31,301 nucleotides of DNA from Pelagibacteraceae bacterium TMED124 (GTDB lineage: Bacteria > Pseudomonadota > Alphaproteobacteria > Pelagibacterales > Pelagibacteraceae): the NCBI GenBank assembly GCA_002171275.2, contig NHFZ02000011.1, forward strand, positions 1 to 31,301, read 5' to 3'. The translations under genes were made by a program, and so were the position numbers. Below, one piece after another: positions 9,354 to 19,096 of this stretch; position 1 is the stretch's first letter, and the number at the start of each line of letters is the position of its first letter. The notes under the pieces were generated by a model. It did no database searches and was not told where the DNA came from. It was given only the letters and a program-made list of their open reading frames with translations.

Positions 9354-10169
9354 CTATTTTTTATTTTTATTTTGCAAAATATTAAACCCTACACCAAAAA
9401 ACATAAACGAAACGAAAAACAAACTTGCATACCTTAGAAAATTAAATGCTCTTTGAGGATTTTTATTTTCTATATCAGCTTGCAAGCAAGTAAATGTATA
9501 GAAATCATCAAAATTCATTCTAGAAACATTCATATTTGCTGATAATAGCTTATCTTTAAAATCAGGCCCAATAGAGCCAAACTGCAATCCATCAGTAATA
9601 AGCCCTTTATCTGAAACTATATATACAAAAGCTGGATGAAAATACTCACCACTTTTTTTATCATATCTATATTCAAAACCAATATCATTCGTCAAGTCAA
9701 TCATATCTTGCTCATCTGCGATTAAAAAATTAAAAGAATTTTGCACATTGTTACTGTTATTGTTTTTATAATATCGATTAAAATAGAGCTTTTCATTTAA
9801 ATCGGCATCAACATATGTTTCTTGTGGACTAATGCTTAGCATAATAATATCAAAATCAACCCCAACGTCATAATTTGTTTTAGACACTTGACTAAAAAAA
9901 TTATCTCTTACAGAATTACATAACATTGGGCAATTATAATACCCAATAAATAGAATTTTTGGCCTATTATTGCCAAAAAAAGACGAAAAATCCTTAATTC
10001 CATCAGCATGTTTTATTTTCAATTCTAAAGGTAGCTGTAGTCCAAATGGATTCTTAACACTAATCCCATCAAAAGCATCCGGATTATTATAGCCACCAAA
10101 TTCATTTGACATATCACATGAAAAGATCGTAAAAAACAGTATAATATAAATCACTTTATTAATTACCAT
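9354..10169 (-). CDS. SCO1/SenC-family protein with lipobox and C-terminal membrane helix
   Basis: This 271-residue protein starts with a lipoprotein-type signal (IILFFTIFSC, Cys18). The thioredoxin-like SCO domain has CxxxC at Cys80-Cys84 (YYNCPMLC) and the partner His178 in YFHPA. An extra transmembrane helix lies near 245-263, so it is longer than the other SCO in this operon. SCO proteins mature the CuA site of subunit II, and the gene lies immediately upstream of coxB. Its start overlaps the preceding small gene by 11 bases. SCO proteins with a C-terminal anchor are found in ACIII-caa3 clusters of Bacteroidota-like genomes, so this copy is probably dedicated to that complex. Confidence 0.85.
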   Translation of the reverse strand: MVINKVIYIILFFTIFSCDMSNEFGGYNNPDAFDGISVKNPFGLQLPLELKIKHADGIKDFSSFFGNNRPKILFIGYYNCPMLCNSVRDNFFSQVSKTNYDVGVDFDIIMLSISPQETYVDADLNEKLYFNRYYKNNNSNNVQNSFNFLIADEQDMIDLTNDIGFEYRYDKKSGEYFHPAFVYIVSDKGLITDGLQFGSIGPDFKDKLLSANMNVSRMNFDDFYTFTCLQADIENKNPQRAFNFLRYASLFFVSFMFFGVGFNILQNKNKK

Positions 10170-10428
10170 AACCTTCCAAAACCTTTTTCATTGATTCTTC
10201 TAAATCATATTCTTTAATTTTTTTGTTCTCAATTTCATCATATTCATTCCAAATTTTTGAAGGAGCTTCTAAGTATTGATTATTCATAATATTCTGCTTT
10301 TCAAAAACAAAATAATAATAAACAAAGACAAGAGAGGATATTATTAATAGTATAAAAATAAAAATTACTGGGAAAACTGCCTTTGCATCAATATTTTCAC
10401 TCTCTATATTTGTAACATCAAAATCCAT
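10159..10428 (-). CDS. Small one-helix protein between actF and SCO
   Basis: The 89-residue product has a single strong hydrophobic segment at about 18-43, preceded by an acidic N-terminus and followed by a charged, helical-looking tail rich in Lys, Glu and Tyr. No cofactor motif is visible. Its ATG overlaps the actF stop by one base and its end overlaps the SCO start by 11 bases, so it is certainly part of the operon. The position suits a small accessory subunit or assembly factor of alternative complex III or the oxidase, comparable with the extra single-helix peptides seen in purified ACIII. That role is inference; I do not recognise the family. Confidence 0.75.
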   Translation of the reverse strand: MDFDVTNIESENIDAKAVFPVIFIFILLIISSLVFVYYYFVFEKQNIMNNQYLEAPSKIWNEYDEIENKKIKEYDLEESMKKVLEGYGN

Positions 10429-11738
10429 TATGACTCCTCATTTGTTATAGATTGATCAAAAGCTGAATCATTATATGGAACTATAGGAAATTTTTTAAAT
10501 AGACTCCAATATATAGCCATAAACAATCCGCCCATAGCTAATAATAATGAAAAATCTGTCCAAGAAATAACAGAAAGCAAGCCAAGACTTTCATATGATA
10601 TATAGCCATGCTTATCTCTAAAATAATTAGGCATAACCATCCAATACAAATCAAGCCAATGCATTATAAGCATGAGAGTTCCCATTGCTGTTAAAACCGA
10701 TTTATTTCTTTTTATTTTATTAAAGATAAGTAGACTAAAAGGTATTACAAAATGGCCAAAAATTAAAACTAAACTAACATACTTAAAAGGTCCTGTCCAT
10801 CTCTGTATAAACCAATTAATCTCTTCAGGTAAATTAGCATACCATATAATATAATATTGAAATCCTGCGATATATGCCCAAAAAACAGTAAATGTAAATG
10901 CTATTTTACCAAGATTGGCATAATGTTTTTCATTAATTTCATCAATAAGAATCAAATTCCTTCTTAAATAAATAGAAATTAGTATCATTAAGGCAATACA
11001 TCCATAATATGAACCTGCAAATATATAAATACCAAACATTGTTGAAAACCATGTAGGATCAAGAGACATAATCATATCAAAACCAAAAAATGATCCCGTA
11101 ATGGCAAAAAGAAACATCCCTACTGCACTTATTTTCTTCAACTTTTCTTTATCTTTATTTTTTTCTTGCTTAATAGACCCGTAATAAAGCCTAAAAGCAA
11201 GTAAAAACCATACTAGGAAGTAAATACTTAACCGTAAAAAGAAAAATCCTTTATTCAAGTAAGCTTTTTTAGCAATCATAGTTGGATGATATTCCCAGAA
11301 ATTTAATTCATGATTGTCATGGTTATGCTCATAGCTATCATGATTATATTGATCAGAATGAATATCTTTTAACTTTAGATTAGAATAATGCTCACCATTA
11401 ACTTCAATAGGGTCAGTCCATACATACAAATAATCAATTTTAAACATTATAGGCAAAGATAGTATTGCTATTAATGGAATTAATATCATCAAATTTTCAG
11501 CAAACCTCCTTATAGGTATACTCCAGTCTGCACCAAACATATGATGAGCTAACACAAAAAACAAACCTCCTAAAGATAGCGTTGCAAAAAATAAATAAGC
11601 CACTAAATACGAATGAAAAAATCTAGGGTCATTATAAAAACCTATAATTGATAAGCCAACACCAATAAATGAAATAAAAAGGGACTTTTTAACTAATGAT
11701 TTTGTGTTCAACCTATACGTTTTATGATTATACAGCAT
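10428..11738 (-). CDS. actF: Alternative complex III subunit ActF (NrfD/PsrC-like quinol subunit)
   Basis: This 436-residue polytopic protein has about ten helices and resembles ActC in fold. Blocks such as HSYLVAYLFFATLSLGGLFF and ADWSIPIRRFAENL near 42-82 are typical of ActF. ActF is the second membrane subunit beside ActC in the quinol:cytochrome c oxidoreductase. The periplasmic-type loop at 117-151 is unusually His-rich (His117, 127, 133, 138, 140, 143, 151). The ATG overlaps the actE stop by one base. Lack of a molybdenum or heme motif is normal for this subunit. Confidence 0.9.
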   Translation of the reverse strand: MLYNHKTYRLNTKSLVKKSLFISFIGVGLSIIGFYNDPRFFHSYLVAYLFFATLSLGGLFFVLAHHMFGADWSIPIRRFAENLMILIPLIAILSLPIMFKIDYLYVWTDPIEVNGEHYSNLKLKDIHSDQYNHDSYEHNHDNHELNFWEYHPTMIAKKAYLNKGFFFLRLSIYFLVWFLLAFRLYYGSIKQEKNKDKEKLKKISAVGMFLFAITGSFFGFDMIMSLDPTWFSTMFGIYIFAGSYYGCIALMILISIYLRRNLILIDEINEKHYANLGKIAFTFTVFWAYIAGFQYYIIWYANLPEEINWFIQRWTGPFKYVSLVLIFGHFVIPFSLLIFNKIKRNKSVLTAMGTLMLIMHWLDLYWMVMPNYFRDKHGYISYESLGLLSVISWTDFSLLLAMGGLFMAIYWSLFKKFPIVPYNDSAFDQSITNEES

Positions 11739-12631
11739 TATTTATTCGTCCTTTCATTTTTCCACTTCAACCATTTACGCTTACTGCCCTCACCCCACAA
11801 ACCATCAGGAAGATTTGAATCGACACCTATAATTTTTTGAACTTTTACCATATTTGTCTTGCTAAAAAAGTCTTGAACAAGGTTTTTCACATCATATTTA
11901 TCCATGATTACTAAAAGCTCAAATTCATCTGAAAGCAATTGAGCTTCTATTGTAGGCATTAATTTCAAATCTATCATCATCTTATCTCTATAAGCCTGAA
12001 GAAGATACCTCATATATGCTACAATTTTCCATCTATCATCAACACTAATCTGATGCTCATATCCATTCATATTACCTACACCATACGCAATTACAGAGTA
12101 AATATATCCATCCTTATCCCAATCATCCATATTTACATCATCAGGATTATGATAGTTGGCAGGAAGCATATTTCTATGCCAAGAATACCTGTTATTTGTA
12201 ACTATACCTTTACCATCTCCAACAGCTCCATGACAAACGCTGCAATAAATACCATATCTTTGCTTACCTCTTTCAATAAATTCTTTATTTACATTGTATT
12301 TTGAGGGAATTTTTTCAATATAATCGCCATTGGCATATTTCCCTGTTTCAATCAAGCTTTTATCAGCAAGATACTTTGAGCTTACATTCTTATCATCATT
12401 TTCTCTAGAAACCGTACCTTCAACAGGTACAATCATTGACATTTTATTAGGATTAATATAGACTAAAGAATCACCTACGTAATAATTAGCTAAATTAGGA
12501 GATTGAGGGTCAAGCCTTCCGACATCATCCATATTTTGAAATAAATGTATAGGAGGCTTTTTACTTGTTGTTCCTCTACAAGAAACCAAAACAAAAATTG
12601 ATAACATTGTAATTCTAAAAATCAAAGTCAT
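11738..12631 (-). CDS. actE: Alternative complex III monoheme cytochrome c ActE with C-terminal extension
   Basis: The protein is 297 residues. The N-terminal signal has a lipobox-like LVSC (Cys18), consistent with membrane anchoring by lipid. The cytochrome c domain carries C130SVCH134 and a likely axial Met188 in GVGNMNGYEHQI. ActE passes electrons from the complex to the caa3 oxidase. The canonical domain ends near residue 215. The remaining roughly 80 residues are extra; the last 37 (261-297) include VQKIIGV, PDGLWG and a Trp-rich end, resembling a PG_binding_1 peptidoglycan-binding repeat. The start overlaps actD by 4 bases. The ActE assignment is strong, the tail assignment tentative. 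Confidence 0.9.
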   Translation of the reverse strand: MTLIFRITMLSIFVLVSCRGTTSKKPPIHLFQNMDDVGRLDPQSPNLANYYVGDSLVYINPNKMSMIVPVEGTVSRENDDKNVSSKYLADKSLIETGKYANGDYIEKIPSKYNVNKEFIERGKQRYGIYCSVCHGAVGDGKGIVTNNRYSWHRNMLPANYHNPDDVNMDDWDKDGYIYSVIAYGVGNMNGYEHQISVDDRWKIVAYMRYLLQAYRDKMMIDLKLMPTIEAQLLSDEFELLVIMDKYDVKNLVQDFFSKTNMVKVQKIIGVDSNLPDGLWGEGSKRKWLKWKNERTNK

Positions 12632-13161
12632 TTTTCTATCACCTCTATATCTAAGCCTCCTATAAGCTTGAGATAATCTTGAGTTTCTTTTGTTTTATAT
12701 TTTTCATCATCTGATTCTATACTTATAAAAAAACCATCATCTGTTGATCTTTTAAAAACCTCAGAATTAAAAAGAGGATGATTGTATGTTGGCATACGAT
12801 TCAAATGAAACATTCCTAAAAGTGCCGACAAAGCTCCTCCTAAAACCATTGTTACAAATGTAATAATCATATATGCTTGCCATGAAAAATATGGTTTTCC
12901 AGAAATAACTATAGGGTAATCAATAGTACTAACGAACCACTGCAATAAAAGCCCTAAAGATGCTCCTCCTAGTGCTCCTGCTCCAACTATATATCCAAGA
13001 ATAGACCTTTTTAAGCCCATAGCATCATCTAAACCATGCATAGGATATGGAGTATGACAATCAAATTTAGTAAAACCTTCATCCCTAACTTTTTCTGTAG
13101 CTACTAATAATTCATGAGGACCCTTAAATCTTGCCAATATACCATATTCATTATTTTTCAT
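12628..13161 (-). CDS. actD: Alternative complex III subunit ActD (DUF3341)
   Basis: The ATG at 13161 gives a 177-residue product beginning [19 protein letters not shown], the usual start of this family. An upstream ATG at 13203 would add an unrelated leader inside actC. After a soluble N-terminal segment (with the family block [20 protein letters not shown]), two transmembrane helices lie at about 44-70 and 85-112, followed by a C-terminal [11 protein letters not shown] segment. ActD is a small membrane subunit without known cofactors. It overlaps actC by 11 bases and actE by 4. Confidence 0.92.
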   Translation of the reverse strand: MKNNEYGILARFKGPHELLVATEKVRDEGFTKFDCHTPYPMHGLDDAMGLKRSILGYIVGAGALGGASLGLLLQWFVSTIDYPIVISGKPYFSWQAYMIITFVTMVLGGALSALLGMFHLNRMPTYNHPLFNSEVFKRSTDDGFFISIESDDEKYKTKETQDYLKLIGGLDIEVIEK

Positions 13162-14527
13162 TAATATCACCTTTATAATGAGGATCGGCCTGAGGAAGAA
13201 CACCCTTTATCTCCGCAATAGATATAATTGGAACAAACCTAATAAAAAGTAAAAACAACGTAAAGAATAATCCAAATGAACCTAAAAATAATAAAATATC
13301 CCAAATTGTTGGAGAATACATATCCCATGAAGAAGGCAAATAATCTCTATGTAATGAAGTTACGACTATTACAAATCTTTCAAACCACATACCAATATTT
13401 ATAAAGATTGAAAGTACAAATAATGCAATAATATTAGTTCTAATACGTTTAAACCAAAATAACTGAGGAGATATAACATTACAAGAAACCATTATCCAGT
13501 AAGCCCAAGCATATGGCCCCGTAGCCCTATTTAAAAAAACAAAACCCTCTTCTGGAACCATACTATACCAAGCAATAAAAAATTCCATAGAATAAGCATA
13601 ACCAACCATAGAACCAGTTAAGAGCATAATTTTAGCCATCCTCTCAAGATGTCCTACTGTAATATATTCTTCTAGTCCAAAAATTTTTCGAGTAGGAATT
13701 GCCAACGTTATGACCATTGCAAAGCCTGAAAAAATTGCACCTGCAACAAAATATGGAGGAAATATTGTGGTATGCCAACCAGGAAGAAGGCTTATCGCAA
13801 AATCTGTACTAACAATACTATGAACTGATAAAACTAATGGAGTTGATAATCCTGCAAGCATTAAATATGCTAATTCGTAATTTTGCCAATGCCTATTACT
13901 CGCTCTCCATCCTAAAGCTAAAACACCATAAATTACTTTTTTTATCTTTGATTTAGCACGATCTCTCATAGTTGCAAGGTCAGGAATAAGACCTGTGTAC
14001 CAAAAAAGAAGTGATACTGTAAAATAAATACCTACTGCAAAAACATCCCAAAGCAAAGGACTTCTGAAGTTTGGCCACATAGCCATTTGATTAGGTATAG
14101 GAAAAAGCCAGTAGGCATGCCAAACTCTACCAACGTGCACTCCAGGAAATATTAATGCACACATAACAGCGAATATTGTCATCGCTTCTGCAAACCGATT
14201 GATAGAGGTTCTCCACTGCTGTCTAAATAAAAATAAAACAGCTGAAATCAATGTACCTGCATGACCAATACCAACCCAGAAAACAAAATTAACTATAGCC
14301 CATCCCCATCCAACAGGATTATTCAAACCCCAAATACCCGTACCTTCCCACAAAAGATATAAAATAGATACTAATAATATTAATGCAAAAAAGTTTGCCA
14401 CAGCAAAGCAGGCTAACCAGATATTACTATTTTTCATTTCAACAATTCCAGCTATCTTCTCTGTAACAGAGTGAAAGGTTTGATTTCCTTCAACAAGTAT
14501 CTCTTTTTTTAAATGAACTTGACTCAT
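13151..14527 (-). CDS. actC: Alternative complex III subunit ActC (NrfD/PsrC-like quinol-binding subunit)
   Basis: This 458-residue protein has about ten transmembrane helices of the polysulfide reductase NrfD fold. Characteristic blocks include [32 protein letters not shown] near residue 92, [19 protein letters not shown] mid-protein and [11 protein letters not shown] further on. ActC is the main quinol-oxidising membrane subunit, next to the iron-sulfur part of ActB. The gene follows actB after two bases. Length and motif order match the family. Confidence 0.95.
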   Translation of the reverse strand: MSQVHLKKEILVEGNQTFHSVTEKIAGIVEMKNSNIWLACFAVANFFALILLVSILYLLWEGTGIWGLNNPVGWGWAIVNFVFWVGIGHAGTLISAVLFLFRQQWRTSINRFAEAMTIFAVMCALIFPGVHVGRVWHAYWLFPIPNQMAMWPNFRSPLLWDVFAVGIYFTVSLLFWYTGLIPDLATMRDRAKSKIKKVIYGVLALGWRASNRHWQNYELAYLMLAGLSTPLVLSVHSIVSTDFAISLLPGWHTTIFPPYFVAGAIFSGFAMVITLAIPTRKIFGLEEYITVGHLERMAKIMLLTGSMVGYAYSMEFFIAWYSMVPEEGFVFLNRATGPYAWAYWIMVSCNVISPQLFWFKRIRTNIIALFVLSIFINIGMWFERFVIVVTSLHRDYLPSSWDMYSPTIWDILLFLGSFGLFFTLFLLFIRFVPIISIAEIKGVLPQADPHYKGDINEK

Positions 14528-14529
14528 CC

Positions 14530-17505
14530 TTATATTAATTCCTTATTAGGGTTTCTTAGTTTTGCTAAATATGTAGTTCTTGGCTTAGTATTAAGTTGTT
14601 CAAGTAAACTATAGTCACGATCATTTTGCTTCCATTTGAAAATTTCAGACTCTGAGTCTTTTATATTTCCAAATTCAATACAATCTGCAGGACAAGAACT
14701 TTGGCATGCAACTTTAAAATCAATGTCATTTAAATTCTTTTTCTGAACAACAGATTTTTGCTCAGCTTCCTTTAAAATTTGAATACAATAAGTGCACTTT
14801 TCCATAACCCCTCTAAATCTTATTGTTACATCTGGATTATGAGCCATTTGAACTATTTCAGGAGTATCATAAGTATAATTATGAAAATTAAACCTTCTAA
14901 CCTTATAAGGACAATTATTAGCGCAATAACGTGTTCCTATGCAACGATTATAGACCATAGCATTTATACCTTCTTCATCATGAACAGTGGCTGCAACAGG
15001 ACATACTTGCTCACAAGGAGCATTTTCACAATGCACGCAAGCAACTGGCTGAAAAGCTACTTCAGGGTTATCACTACTTCCCTTAAAATATCTATCTAGC
15101 CTAACCCATGACATCTCTCTGCCCTTTAAAACTTCATCCTTTCCTACAGTCGGAATATTATTCTCACTCTGACAGGCTATCGCACACGCATTACAGCCTG
15201 TACATGAATTCAAATCTATTGTCATACCCCACTGAGGAGGGTCATTAATATCATACGGTTTGTTATAAGGCTTAGCCTTTGCATCGTAAAAATTAGAATA
15301 AGGATTCTTATAAAGCGTCTTATCTGTACCATCTTTTTTAGTTAAATGCTTATCTTTAGTGATTTTAGCAATTTGCTTTCCACCATACTTCTTGTAGTCC
15401 TCAAGCGTTACTTCTCTAAAAATATCATGCAACCTGCTTTGAATCTCATTATTTGTGAAAGAATCATCTGTATCCATTCCATGATGATCTTGAGTGCATG
15501 CTATAGAAACGACACTTTGTCTTTTTTCGATCTTTATTGAATTATTTGTAAGAGCACCATTCATTAGAGGGAAAACGTTTTTACCAACAGATTGTGCTAC
15601 ACTTGATTTAAAAAATCTGCCATAGCCTACTTGAAGCGAAATCTGTCCATCTGCATGACCTGGCAAAACCCATGCAGGAATTTCAATTTCCTTTTCGTTA
15701 TACTTCAAACTTAATAACTGACCTTTTCCTAGACCCATTTTTTTTGCAGTACTATCAGACATCATAGCAACATTATCCCAAGCTATTTTTGACATTGAAT
15801 CAGGTGATTCTTGAAGCCATGCATTATTTGAAAAAGCTCCATCATAAACTTGACTAGAAAGATAAAAAGACACCTCTATTCCATCAATATTTTTTCGTTC
15901 TGTTTTTAAGTTTCGAGCATTTCTTAAATTAGAGTAGTTTATTTTTACGCTTTTATGCTTATCAGTTTTAACTATGCCATTGTATAGATACTTATTCCAA
16001 CTTTTTTTATATGTATTTTTAATTAAACTATATGCCGCATCCATTGGCTTACTATTTTTATATTTTAAAGGATTATCAATTAAATGTAAAAAATCTAGAT
16101 CGCTATATGCCTGATAGTATAATGGTGAAATCAAAGGCTGAATAATTGAAACAGCACCACTTAATGACTGACAGTCACCCCATGATTCTAAATAATGAGA
16201 TTTAGGTACATGCCATTCACAAAGCGAAGCAGTTTCATCAAAATACGGGCCGAAATGAATAGAGGATTTAATGCCTTTCAAAGCCTTAGCAAAGCCTTGA
16301 TTGTTTTTCTCAAAATAGACTGGATTTGAATCAAAAATAATTAAGCAATCAATCTCATTTTTATTCATTTTTTTAATTAATTTCTTATATTTTTCCTCAT
16401 CTGAAAAACATGAATTTTTAAACTTTGATTTTTCTATATACTTAACAGCTTTAGACCTCATCAATAAATTCATTCGAGTAATAAGTTCATGAGTTTTAGC
16501 TGACAGCCTTGCTCCACCTGTTATAACTCCATTGTTCTTTTTTAAATCCGATAAAACAACTTTGATAAATTTGTCATCAATCTTTTTACCTAAAAACCCT
16601 TTCCAGAGCTTAGATACAAAATAATCTATATCACTTTGCCTCATTACTTTTCTATGATCTGCAATAGCGCCTGTTTGAGAAAAATTGCTCTCAATAACAT
16701 AAAGCCTATTCATGGCAGCGGACTTCTTATCTTGCACCTTCCTTTTTTTTGAAAAATCTTTTGTATTTCGAGTAACTCTTATATCAGTGCCAAGAAAATC
16801 TGAATCGATAGATAAAATAGTCTGAGCCCTATCTAAAGAGAATTGAGCTACACACTTTTTACCAATAGCTTCTTCTATGCCTAAATCCTCGTTTTCATCG
16901 TTCATCGGGTCGTAACAATACCAATCTACTTTATTGCCTAATTTTGATTTCAAACCTTTCAATGAAGGAGAAGAAAAAGGTTTTGATAATATTGCAACTT
17001 TAGATTTTTGTGATGACATACTTTGTAGAAAGTCAGACAATTTTGACCAACTAGAAATCTTTTTATTATTTTTTATAACCTTAGATCGATCAGGGTCGTA
17101 CAAATCAAGGATAGATGCTTGTACAAAACTATTAGTCGCACCAAGACTTTCTGGATGATTAGTATTGCCATGAATGTGAGTTGGTCTTCCTTCATGACTT
17201 TCTGCTATAATTCCGAAAGAGTTAAGGCCAAAAGGCATTACACTTGCATAGTAATTTGGTATACCTGGCTTAATTTTATCTGCCGCATTAACGTAAGGAA
17301 TAATTTTTTGAACTGGTTTTCTACATCCAGATAATGTTGCCAATGCGATTGAGGCTCCCATTATCTTTAAAAATTTCTTTCTAGATACAGTATTGGAAGT
17401 ATCCATGTAACCTTCTGAGAATTCATTCTTAGCTAACTCTTTAAAGGTTCTTGGAGACTTAACCTCTTCTATACTTTTCCAATATTTTTTTTCTTCTATC
17501 TTCAT
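14530..17505 (-). CDS. actB: Alternative complex III iron-sulfur/molybdopterin-fold subunit ActB
   Basis: This 991-residue protein fuses an N-terminal molybdopterin-oxidoreductase-like domain (about 60-700), which in this family lacks the cofactor, to a C-terminal ferredoxin domain. Sixteen Cys between 768 and 942 fit the four-cluster set: [11 protein letters not shown] (768-778), [13 protein letters not shown] (823-835), C855 with C861/C865 in [11 protein letters not shown], and C904, C907, C934, C938, C942. These ligands carry one [3Fe-4S] and three [4Fe-4S] clusters in characterised ACIII. Residues 41-47 read SRKKFLK followed by a hydrophobic stretch and LSGC at 58-61. This is a twin-arginine-type signal in which the second Arg is Lys. 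The gene follows actA after three bases and precedes actC by two. Confidence 0.95.
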   Translation of the reverse strand: MKIEEKKYWKSIEEVKSPRTFKELAKNEFSEGYMDTSNTVSRKKFLKIMGASIALATLSGCRKPVQKIIPYVNAADKIKPGIPNYYASVMPFGLNSFGIIAESHEGRPTHIHGNTNHPESLGATNSFVQASILDLYDPDRSKVIKNNKKISSWSKLSDFLQSMSSQKSKVAILSKPFSSPSLKGLKSKLGNKVDWYCYDPMNDENEDLGIEEAIGKKCVAQFSLDRAQTILSIDSDFLGTDIRVTRNTKDFSKKRKVQDKKSAAMNRLYVIESNFSQTGAIADHRKVMRQSDIDYFVSKLWKGFLGKKIDDKFIKVVLSDLKKNNGVITGGARLSAKTHELITRMNLLMRSKAVKYIEKSKFKNSCFSDEEKYKKLIKKMNKNEIDCLIIFDSNPVYFEKNNQGFAKALKGIKSSIHFGPYFDETASLCEWHVPKSHYLESWGDCQSLSGAVSIIQPLISPLYYQAYSDLDFLHLIDNPLKYKNSKPMDAAYSLIKNTYKKSWNKYLYNGIVKTDKHKSVKINYSNLRNARNLKTERKNIDGIEVSFYLSSQVYDGAFSNNAWLQESPDSMSKIAWDNVAMMSDSTAKKMGLGKGQLLSLKYNEKEIEIPAWVLPGHADGQISLQVGYGRFFKSSVAQSVGKNVFPLMNGALTNNSIKIEKRQSVVSIACTQDHHGMDTDDSFTNNEIQSRLHDIFREVTLEDYKKYGGKQIAKITKDKHLTKKDGTDKTLYKNPYSNFYDAKAKPYNKPYDINDPPQWGMTIDLNSCTGCNACAIACQSENNIPTVGKDEVLKGREMSWVRLDRYFKGSSDNPEVAFQPVACVHCENAPCEQVCPVAATVHDEEGINAMVYNRCIGTRYCANNCPYKVRRFNFHNYTYDTPEIVQMAHNPDVTIRFRGVMEKCTYCIQILKEAEQKSVVQKKNLNDIDFKVACQSSCPADCIEFGNIKDSESEIFKWKQNDRDYSLLEQLNTKPRTTYLAKLRNPNKELI

Positions 17506-17508
17506 ATT

Positions 17509-18150
17509 TTACCTATGGCATGCAGAACAGCTTTCTGGTGGATTTATTCCACTTTTATACTTTTGAACCCACTCATTATGATTGTCTGGCTTTATCCAAT
17601 CCATATTAGTTATTTCTTCAACTGGCCTTAAATGCTCAGATGGATTTCTATGGCAATCCAAACACCACGACATGCTAAGTGGCTCAACCTGAACAACTTT
17701 TTCCATTTGATCAACCCTTCCATGACAAGAAACACATCCAACGCCAGCATTTAAATGAACACTGTGATTAAAATATGCATAATCCGGAAGCATATGAACC
17801 TTAATCCACTCAATAGGAATATTATTTGTATATGTATTCTTCAAGTATTCTAACTCATTACTTTCTTTTCTTATATTATTATGACAATTCATGCAGGTTT
17901 CGGTAGGAGGAACATTTGCCTCGTGAGACTCTTCTACATAATTATGACAATATCTGCAATCCAACCCTAATGTACCTACATGAAACTTATGAGAATAGTT
18001 TATAGGTTGATCAGGCTGGTATCCTACATCAGTATATTTAGGTGAACCATAATACCAAAAAAAGAATACTACCCCGGACAAAAGTCCGCCTCCTAGAATT
18101 GCTCCTATAAGTGGTGCAAAGTTAGTCCATTTTGGAAATAATTGTGCCGT
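17509..18150 (-). CDS. actA: Alternative complex III pentaheme cytochrome c ActA, probable ACG start
   Basis: Five CXXCH sites are present: 65-69, 86-90, 139-143, 163-167 and 208-212 (213-residue numbering), the ActA signature; a membrane anchor spans about 12-33. The first conventional start in frame, TTG at 18081, falls inside that anchor and would discard family-typical sequence. Upstream the frame stays open, coding MAQLFPKWTNFAPL if the codon ACG at 18150-18148 is the start. An in-frame stop lies at 18165-18163, and no ATG, GTG or TTG exists between. AAGG at 18162-18159, eight bases before ACG, is a suitable ribosome site. Either ACG initiates or an ATG carries a sequence error. ActA funnels electrons through periplasmic hemes to ActE. 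Confidence 0.9.
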   Translation of the reverse strand, partial: TAQLFPKWTNFAPLIGAILGGGLLSGVVFFFWYYGSPKYTDVGYQPDQPINYSHKFHVGTLGLDCRYCHNYVEESHEANVPPTETCMNCHNNIRKESNELEYLKNTYTNNIPIEWIKVHMLPDYAYFNHSVHLNAGVGCVSCHGRVDQMEKVVQVEPLSMSWCLDCHRNPSEHLRPVEEITNMDWIKPDNHNEWVQKYKSGINPPESCSACHR

Positions 18151-18213
18151 TTTATTTACCTTTTAATTTATGTTTAGTACTAATTAAAAAAATCTTTAAT
18201 TCTACAGTCTCTT

Positions 18214-18243
18214 AATTTACATTTTTTATAAAGTACGTTGCAA
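18214..18243 (-). promoter_or_regulatory. Possible promoter of the respiratory operon
   Basis: In the 112-base gap before actA, a TTGCAA hexamer (18243-18238) is followed after 18 bases by TAAATT (18219-18214), loosely like -35 and -10 elements. A transcript starting near 18206 would have a leader of about 55 bases before the proposed ACG. The same gap contains an AT-only inverted repeat (AATTAAA 18182-18188 and TTTAATT 18195-18201). The match is weak and Bacteroidota-type promoters differ from this consensus, so treat it as a candidate only. Confidence 0.2.
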
Positions 18244-18262
18244 CTATTAATAGCTGATTTTT

Positions 18263-19096
18263 TTACTTTAAACCAATCGCTTTTAATCTTTGCTCTAAAT
18301 ATTTTTTTGCGGTAAGGTTTTTCGATAAAAGAACTTCATCTCTTGGATGAATAAATAAAGGCATAGAAAATCTAGAAAAATTTGCTGAATTTACAGGATT
18401 TACAACTCTATGAAAAGTTGATTTGTAAAAACCTTTTGAAGCTTCTTGAAGCATATCACCTATATTTATAACAATACTATTTTTTGGCAAATCAACATCA
18501 ATCCATCTACCTGATTGGTCTAACACTTGTAATCCAGGCTCTGCTATTAATATAGTTATAAGATTAATGTCTGTATGAGACTCAGCTCTAATAGAACCAT
18601 CAGAGGCTTGTTCGTTTTTTACAGGAGGATAGTGTATAACTCTTAATAAATTTTGACCACTATCATTAATCATATCTGATAATTTCATTGAAAAATTAGA
18701 CCTGATATTTTTTGGAGCTAACTCATCAAGCCAATCTAAAAGATTACCACCTAACTCTAATAAGTCAGAATGCAGCTTTTTTGTTGAATCAGAAATTGAA
18801 GACGGGTATCTACCCCATCTGTATATATGGAAAAACTCTTTTAAATCCTTAGTTCTATAACCAGCAGCATTTTCAGATTTAAATGGAAAATATCCATCTT
18901 GTTTATCATAATCATATAAATAACGATTTTTTTCGTCTGACATAAAGAATTTTCTCCAATCAGAATAAACATCAGAAATTAAAGCTTTATCAATAGTATG
19001 ATTCGTTAAAACTGCAAACCCAGTTTTTGATAAAGACTCTACAAAATTATGTTTTGCATTTTCTAAATTAAAATCTATATGTAAAATTTCACTCAT
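18263..19096 (-). CDS. 2-oxoglutarate/Fe(II) oxygenase, isopenicillin N synthase-like
   Basis: This 277-residue soluble enzyme has the double-stranded beta-helix facial triad His174-x-Asp176 (ESHTDINLIT) and His229 (STFHRVV), plus the 2-oxoglutarate-binding Arg242-x-Ser244 (SRFSMP). The N-terminal region has GFAVLTNH, typical of the isopenicillin N synthase/DIOX family. The family hydroxylates, desaturates or cyclises many small molecules, so the substrate is not readable from sequence. It is the last gene of the tyrosine catabolism operon, overlapping the acetoacetyl-CoA synthetase by 4 bases. That suggests a role on an aromatic or short-chain acid intermediate, or on a side product. This is inference. 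All catalytic ligands are intact. Confidence 0.85.
   Translation of the reverse strand: MSEILHIDFNLENAKHNFVESLSKTGFAVLTNHTIDKALISDVYSDWRKFFMSDEKNRYLYDYDKQDGYFPFKSENAAGYRTKDLKEFFHIYRWGRYPSSISDSTKKLHSDLLELGGNLLDWLDELAPKNIRSNFSMKLSDMINDSGQNLLRVIHYPPVKNEQASDGSIRAESHTDINLITILIAEPGLQVLDQSGRWIDVDLPKNSIVINIGDMLQEASKGFYKSTFHRVVNPVNSANFSRFSMPLFIHPRDEVLLSKNLTAKKYLEQRLKAIGLK

Noticed and set aside
14779..15099. Open frames opposite actB and other minus-strand genes
   Set aside because: They are antisense to well-supported genes, encode low-complexity hydrophobic peptides and have no family resemblance.
18182..18201. AATTAAA/TTTAATT inverted repeat between the tyrosine and respiratory operons
   Set aside because: The stem is entirely A/T in a very AT-rich gap and lacks a T run in the right place; chance is likely.
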